From NCBI GenBank assembly GCA_025716855.1, contig JAIXMQ010000040.1, positions 1 through 64,000 of the forward strand: a stretch of 64,000 nt of DNA, in the 5' to 3' direction. Below the pieces are notes generated by a model that saw only the letters and a program-made list of their open reading frames with translations, searched no databases and was not told where the DNA came from. The first letter of the stretch is position 1. Each line of letters begins with the position of its first letter. This document shows, one piece after another, positions 59,001 to 64,000 of the stretch. Made by a program: the position numbers and the translations under genes. This stretch comes from Pilaira anomala (taxonomy: Eukaryota; Mucoromycota; Mucoromycetes; Mucorales; Mucoraceae).

Positions 59001-59045
59001 TGATTGAATCAGTACAATTATACTTAACAGTGAATATAACTTCAT
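56023..59045 (-). CDS. Kelch-propeller membrane protein with three transmembrane segments and a second cysteine-bearing ectodomain
   Basis: Exons complement 59045-58420, 58359-58181, 58110-58078, 58012-57845 and 57749-56023 give 2733 nt, 910 residues. A signal peptide (MKLYSLLSIIVLIQSVQA) precedes a kelch beta-propeller of about 340 residues with repeats such as NNSLYLFGGENA, KLTYVFGGAI, QLVVIGGVID and DDKILIFGGNN. Hydrophobic helices lie at about 376-397, 428-449 and 698-722. Between the last two is an ectodomain of about 250 residues with Cys475, 498, 506 and 531, starting IEYPAASVEVPDVRFCYDG. A 185-residue Ser/Asn-rich cytoplasmic tail follows. A receptor, sensor or channel role is possible; the family of the second half was not recognised. 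Confidence 0.8.
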
Positions 59046-60475
59046 TGTTGTTTGTTACTGCTGATGTATTTTAATTTATTTCGATATTATATTTCGTTTT
59101 TTAGTTTCTATTTCGATTCAATATATAGGCTGAAATAGGTTATTTTATACAATTATATATATAAAGGAAAGGAAAGAAAATTAATATTAAAAAAAAAAAA
59201 AAAAGAGAAAGAGAAAGAGAAAGAGAGAGAAAAGAAGGGATAATAAATATAAAGAAGAAGAAGAAAAAAAAAAAAAGGGGGGGGGAGGCTATTATATATA
59301 AAGAAGGGGAAAAAAAAAAAGCTCTGGGTACCCACAATTACTTTAAAGAAATTGGGCACAAAAGGGAGGTACAAAAAAAAGGTTGAGATCGAATAAAATT
59401 AAATATTTTATACTACCTTTTTTTATTTATAACACCCAGAACTAGAATCTATTTATACAAATAGTCTTTTTTCTCTTTCTTCTCTTCTCTCTTTTGCCTA
59501 TCAAATTACAGTCGCCTTTTTTATTTATCCATTTTATACTACTGTCAAAAAAAAAAAAAAAAAAAAAATAGTTCCTAAAATAAAATCTAAAAAAGTTAAT
59601 TAAATGAATTTAAATGCAGTAACCAATTGTAACTTATTTCTATTCAGACGCAGATCTTCTTCTTTTTTATAATCTCCCAATAACATGAATTAAGCCAGTT
59701 AAATCAAATGTGTGCTTCATAAATTTAAAGCTATTTTATGTTACTAGTGCTCTGGTTGAGATTGATTTCAAGTCATTTTTTTTAGAGACTAAAAAGACAA
59801 AATGCTTAAATTAAGTCGTCCATTGTAAAAGAAAAAATATATTTATTGATCTTCCATTATTATTCAATAACGGCCCTTACCTTTCTTTTTGTCATTTATG
59901 TTTGTACATACATCCGCAGAAAAATAAATGTATGGATCTATTACCTGTCGCTTCTGAAATTAATGTTGTGTAATCAAATCTCTCTCTCTCTCTTTTTTTT
60001 TTCAGGGCAAGAAAATAATAAAACTCAATCGACTCTGTAATATAGAACAAAGATAAAATGTCTTGGCCTTTTTTTTTTATTGTATAGAATTTAGTTCCGA
60101 AAACAGACTTTTGTTTTTGGTGATATCATATTAATACATTAAATTTTTTTTTTTTATTATGTAATATGCAAATGCCTTGTCTTTGACCAAATATATATGT
60201 TATATATAGTATGGCATTTTTGAATCTTAGTAGGTTCCACAGAACATATACACACCGAGCTTTGTTTTTACTTTTACAAATATACGGTAAACTAGTTTAA
60301 CTCTCCTCGCTCATTTTTTTTTAAATATATTATAGAACAAAGAAAAGAAAAAATAGTACACATTTTTAGCATTGCATAATATATTTCTCAGAGCAAATCA
60401 AATTACAAAAGACAAAAAAAAAAAAAAAAAAAAAAAAAGTACAATATGTACATAGTTTATTTATTATTTTGGTCA
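59046..60475. other. Intergenic region upstream of the kelch gene
   Basis: About 1.4 kb, AT-rich. A remarkable purine-only plus-strand block at 59160-59312 (GAAAG/GAGAGA repeats, A14, A13, G8) sits 120-270 bp upstream of the minus-strand kelch ATG, that is, a pyrimidine tract on its coding strand. Further out are (CT)n at 59982-59994, A20 at about 59547-59568 and A22 at 60416-60438. No gene was recognised. Confidence 0.5.
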
Positions 60476-60979
60476 TTATGAATGGTGTTGACTATCTTGC
60501 CCATCACGATGATGATTTTCATGACCTGTTATTTTGCTTGCCAACTTTTCCAACATACCCTCTACTCTATCAGCAAGAGATTCTTCATGTCCAGAAGCTT
60601 GGTTATGGTTTGTTTGGCCCATACTTTGTTGGTTACTATGATTTGAATTATTTATACCAACATCTTGTTCATGCATTGCTTGGTTATTATCATGCATTGG
60701 TTGGTTACTACCATGCATTGCTTGGTTACTATCATACATAGCTTCGTTACGATTATGCATTGGTTGGTTACTGTCGTTAAGGTGACTATCTTGTGTACCC
60801 ATCGTATGACCCATCGTTTCACCTGCCATTGTCTGGCCCATAGACTGACCTTGTTGAGACATCATAGGCTCTTGATGATCAAAATTTTGATTAGCCATCT
60901 GTTGACTATAACCTTGCGTACCCTCAGGTTGAGTATTGGCATTTTGAGCGGCACTACGAGTGTTGTAAGGATTAGGCAT
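60476..60979 (-). CDS. Hydrophilic Met/His/Gln/Asn-rich protein with heptapeptide repeats
   Basis: Single-exon frame of 167 residues. The N-terminus MPNPYNTRSAAQNAN is followed by a Met-rich stretch (MMSQQGQSMGQTMAGETMGHTM) and then five tandem 7-residue units of the form [DGN]-x-N-[QE]-[AP]-M-[HY] (about residues 69-103), coded by 21-nt DNA repeats at about 60672-60777. The C-terminus has an amphipathic helix ESLADRVEGMLEKLASKITG and a His-rich tail. There is no hydrophobic core, so it is probably disordered, like hydrophilin or stress-induced proteins. The clustering of Met and His could bind metals such as copper; this is speculative. It shares a 290-bp promoter with THO1. Confidence 0.65.
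   Translation of the reverse strand: MPNPYNTRSAAQNANTQPEGTQGYSQQMANQNFDHQEPMMSQQGQSMGQTMAGETMGHTMGTQDSHLNDSNQPMHNRNEAMYDSNQAMHGSNQPMHDNNQAMHEQDVGINNSNHSNQQSMGQTNHNQASGHEESLADRVEGMLEKLASKITGHENHHRDGQDSQHHS
60672..60777 (-). repeat. Five 21-nt tandem repeats coding a heptapeptide
   Basis: On the plus strand the unit is close to CATGCATTGCTTGGTTACTAT, with five imperfect copies in a row. The reading frame is kept in each copy, giving NQAMH/NQPMH units in the encoded protein. Confidence 0.8.
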
Positions 60980-61200
60980 TTTATAAAGTTTGTATTTATT
61001 ATTATTATTTTTTTTTTTTTATCAGATACAAATTAAACTTGGTTGTATTTATATTCATTATCTAAAATTTCCCTTTCTCCCCAAAACCCATGTATGTTTC
61101 TCCCTTCTTTTTTACGTATTTGTTGTATTGAAACCTCTTTTTTTTTTTTAACGATTAAATCTTTCTCGTGACTTGTATTTTAATGATCTAAGCGAAACGC

Positions 61201-61235
<35 letters not shown>

Positions 61236-61271
61236 TTTGTGTATTACTTTTCTCCCTGCAAATAATCAAAT

Positions 61272-62275
61272 ATGTCTGAAAAGTACAAGAACTTGAAAGT
61301 AAAAGAATTACAAGGTAAAAATAAAAATAAAAAAATAAAGTTTTATTCCTGAGTGTAGAAATATAAACCTGTTTTTTTTTTCAATGATAGAGTTGTTACA
61401 AAAGAATGAACTTCCACACACTGGTAAAAAGGAGGAATTGATTGAACGTCTTGTTCAACATGACCAACAAACTGCAGAGTTGGCATCTTTAGAAGAAGAG
61501 TTTGGCGATTTGGAAGAATTTGATGAAACCAAACTTGCTTTAGAGTAAGTAATATAATAGAAGTATAACAAATAAAATAAGTTACTAAAACCGTAACTGT
61601 AGTGATATCGATGATTCACTCGGACCTGTTGAAGAAAAAAAAATGGAGCAAGTAAAGACGACTACTACTGTTGCTGATACTTCTGCTGATACCAAGGTTC
61701 CTGAAACAACTACAACTACAACCACGACCACTCTTAAAGCAGAAGTAAAGACAACTGAAGAACCTATCACGAAACCTAAATCCAATTTCAAATTCACACC
61801 TATTGTTTTCGATAAAAAGAAGGAAGAAGAAAAGAAAGTGGAAGAGGCTGTAGTAGAAAAAAAGGAAGAGAAGAAACCCAAGTTACCTGTCGTTCCTCCT
61901 AAAGTGACAGATGATGCTGAAAAAGCTTTAGAACGTGCAAAGAGATTTGGTATTCAATTAAACGAAACTGCTAAAAAGGATATCCGTGCCCAAAGATTTG
62001 GTATACCCGCCACTACCACCACTACCGATAAAAAAACTACAAATGATACCAAACCAACGAAAGCTTCTCCTATTGTGAAGGGAATTGATCCAGAAGTACT
62101 CAAGAGACGTGCTGAGAGATTTGGTTTAGCTAAACCTACTACCGCTACTACTACTACTACTACTACTCCTGGCTCAAAAGTACCCGTTATCGTTGATTCT
62201 GCTGACGAAGAAAAGAAGAGAAAGAGAGCTGAACGTTTCCAACAAGAAGCTGCTAAAAAGCAAAAGGCGGAGTAA
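61272..62275 (+). CDS. THO1: SAP-domain RNA-binding protein Tho1/SARNP
   Basis: Exons 61272-61314, 61391-61544 and 61603-62275 give 870 nt, 289 residues. The N-terminal SAP motif (NLKVKELQELLQKNELPHTGKKEELIERL) binds nucleic acid. Downstream the protein is Lys/Glu/Thr-rich with repeated RAxRFG elements (ERAKRFGIQL, RAQRFGIPA, RRAERFGLA, KRAERFQQEA), the Tho1/SARNP C-terminal signature that binds the RNA helicase Sub2/UAP56. It functions in mRNA export with the TREX complex in the nucleus. The ATG is preceded by a 31-nt T tract (61203-61233). Poly-Thr runs in the linker are coded by ACT/ACC repeats. Confidence 0.9.
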
Positions 62276-62391
62276 AATATTTATTTAAAATTGTAGTACG
62301 CTTTTTTTTTTTTTTTTTTTTTTTTTCAAAACATATTTTTTTGTGTACATGTATATTTTCTTTCTCTCTCTTTTTATAATAAACAAAAAAA

Positions 62392-63477
62392 ATGAAAATA
62401 GGTATAAAATGAAATGAATTTATTATCATATCCATTATAATTTAATAAATAAAAAGCTTGTTGTCAGTTCGATCCTATTTGGAGCAAAGTAGAAAAAAAT
62501 ATGAAGACAGCCAGTGAAATGTTGGCAATGTATGTAATAGAAAAAAAAAAGAGCTAGTATATTGAGTTGTTTATTATTAAATAGTTATAAACCTAACGAT
62601 ATCGACGTATTAATATTACCCGAAATGGCCTTCACAGGTACACACATATAAACATATATCTTGATATAATGCTAATCGATTTCCTAAAAAAGGATATGTC
62701 TTTAAAAGTCTACAAGAAATTACACCCTTTCTAGAAGATGCAGAAACAGGGCCTTCTGTTTTGTGGGCAAAAGATCAAGGTTGTTAAGATTTTATAAGCA
62801 TTTATATTAAAACTAACAAAATGAATTTGTAGCTGTTAGATTACAATGTTATGTAGTAGTAGGATATCCACAAAAGAAAGGTAACACCAATAAATTTAAA
62901 TATACACAAAGGTTTATAAACGCTTTTTTTTTTTTTTTAAAAAAAAAAAATGATAGGTCGAGTGAATTATAATAGTTTATGTTGTGTGAATCCAGAAGGA
63001 AGGGTAGTTTCGACATATCAAAAAACATTTTTATATGAAACTGATGAAAATTGGGCAGAAGAAGGACCTGGTTTTGTATCATTAAAAATAGATGATACAT
63101 TGGGAAAGGTTGGGTTTGGTATTTGTATGGATCTGAACCCTTACCAGTTTAAATCGGATTTCTATGACTGTGAATTCGCTAATTATCATTTAAAACAAAA
63201 TACCGAGATTATCATTTGCTGTATGTCTTGGTTAAAGAGTAAAGATGATGATGATCCCATGTCAACAATTCGATATTGGGCAATGCGATTGTTACCACTG
63301 TATAGTGACACACAAGATGGTCGACATACAATCTTTGCTGCTTGTAACAGAATAGGTATAGAAAGAGAGAGTGAATTTGCTGGTGGAAGTTGTGTTATGG
63401 ATATTTCAAATCAGAATATAACCATTTTGGATTATATGAAGCGTAATACAGGTGTCATGATAGTAGAAACGAATTAA
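62392..63477 (+). CDS. NTA1: Protein N-terminal amidase (Nta1), nitrilase superfamily
   Basis: Exons 62392-62401, 62457-62529, 62585-62637, 62693-62779, 62833-62880 and 62957-63477 give 792 nt, 263 residues. The nitrilase catalytic triad is present: E41 in LILPEMAFTGY, K113 in YQKTFLYETDENWAEEG and C147 in GFGICMDLNPYQF; the last string is typical of Nta1. The start MKIACCQFDPIWSKVEKNM was reached by joining a 10-nt first exon to exon 2 at 62457. The enzyme deamidates N-terminal Asn and Gln to Asp and Glu, feeding the Arg/N-degron pathway. It is shorter than yeast Nta1 (457 residues). The fourth donor is GTTGTT, which is unusual. Confidence 0.88.
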
Positions 63478-63561
63478 AAAAAAAAAAAAATGAAAGCTCT
63501 CTTTTTTTTTTTTTTTCCTTTGTATACATTTATTTCCCCCCCTTTTTTATTATTATTTAAT

Positions 63562-64000
63562 TTATTGATAAAAGTCTGTATCTTTAACAGCAGTTTCATC
63601 TTCTTTATAAATTTTGATGGTTTTATCTGCTTCACCTGTAATCAAACGAGAGCCAGTCTTATCAAAAGTAGCACAAAATACACCTGCTTCTGCATCAAGA
63701 GAACCAGGTTGAACAATTGTATCCATCGATTGAAAGTTATGACCTGATCTCCAATCATTGAAACTTAAGGAACCATCGTCACCACCTGAAAAGATAACAC
63801 CGTCTTGATTCACTGCTAATGCATTGATAATAGCCTTCTTTCTATCGTAATTTTGCATGAATGCACCTTCTGGGCATTTCCAACCCTTGACAGAATCAGC
63901 ACTACCACTCACAAATCCAAATTCTGTAGGATGAAGTGCAAGTGCACGTACACTCTTTTTATGATGTGTCAAAACGCCCATGGTCTTACCAGCAGCTAAA
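63562..64000 (-). CDS. PRP46: C-terminal part of Prp46/PLRG1 WD40 splicing factor (cut by window edge)
   Basis: The minus-strand frame is open from the window end to the stop at 63562, giving about 146 residues of C-terminus. It contains the last WD40 repeats: [48 protein letters not shown] and [23 protein letters not shown], ending [22 protein letters not shown] and GHNFQ are diagnostic of PLRG1/Prp46. It is a core component of the Prp19 (NTC) complex needed for spliceosome activation. Convergent with NTA1 with about 85 bp between stops. The start and the N-terminal repeats are outside the window. Confidence 0.92.
   Translation of the reverse strand, partial: LAAGKTMGVLTHHKKSVRALALHPTEFGFVSGSADSVKGWKCPEGAFMQNYDRKKAIINALAVNQDGVIFSGGDDGSLSFNDWRSGHNFQSMDTIVQPGSLDAEAGVFCATFDKTGSRLITGEADKTIKIYKEDETAVKDTDFYQ

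Overview
The window is nuclear DNA of a fungus, most probably an early-diverging Mucoromycota species of the Mucorales type. The reasons are: AT-rich DNA full of long poly-T/poly-A runs, dense short GT-AG introns (mostly 55-90 nt) in nearly every gene, standard stop codons, and a gene set that mixes fungal proteins with genes lost from budding yeast (snurportin, a probable Integrator subunit, a ceruloplasmin-like oxidase, a PNRC-type decapping factor). No rRNA or tRNA gene, CRISPR array, bacterial operon or intact transposon was recognised. Gene models were built by joining ORF pieces at GT/AG sites so that reading frame and family motifs are kept; exon sums given below are multiples of three unless marked approximate.

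Layout. 0-6.7 kb: C-terminus of an unknown membrane-anchored protein, a FAM210-like mitochondrial protein, an SV2-like MFS transporter, RPS20, mevalonate kinase, a PhyH dioxygenase. 7-17.2 kb: type I metacaspase, CHMP7/Chm7 (ESCRT-III), an Ydj1-type DnaJ, ELF1/ELOF1, snurportin-1, a small unknown protein, and proteasome subunits beta-6 and beta-5 sharing a bidirectional promoter. 18.4-25.4 kb: a Ser/Asn-rich unknown protein, a probable INTS10, and a glutamine-rich protein. 25.4-38.3 kb is gene-poor, with alanyl-tRNA synthetase, a forkhead factor and an ATF/CREB bZIP factor, plus a broken protein-like stretch near 36.6-37.6 kb. 38.3-50.8 kb: HDAC/polyamine deacetylase-like protein, ceruloplasmin-like oxidase, MSH3, RPS3, PNRC/EDC1-like factor, CLIP-170-like CAP-Gly protein, mitochondrial carrier. 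51-64 kb: a decayed methyltransferase pseudogene, ELO elongase, POF1/NMNAT-like protein, a kelch receptor-like membrane protein, a Met/His-rich repeat protein, THO1/SARNP, N-terminal amidase NTA1 and the C-terminal part of PRP46/PLRG1.

Most genes are housekeeping and not clustered by pathway, but themes recur: RNA biogenesis (snurportin, probable Integrator subunit, ELF1, THO1, PRP46, PNRC), protein turnover (two proteasome subunits, NTA1, metacaspase, DnaJ) and lipids (mevalonate kinase, ELO elongase, PhyH). Many neighbours are convergent with very short spacers, so antisense overlap of 3' UTRs is likely. The most striking features are gene-structure oddities: a predicted 3-nt microexon in RPS3, a 12-nt microexon in the MFS gene, a first coding exon consisting of the ATG alone in ELF1, and a stop-free 57-nt intron in mevalonate kinase.
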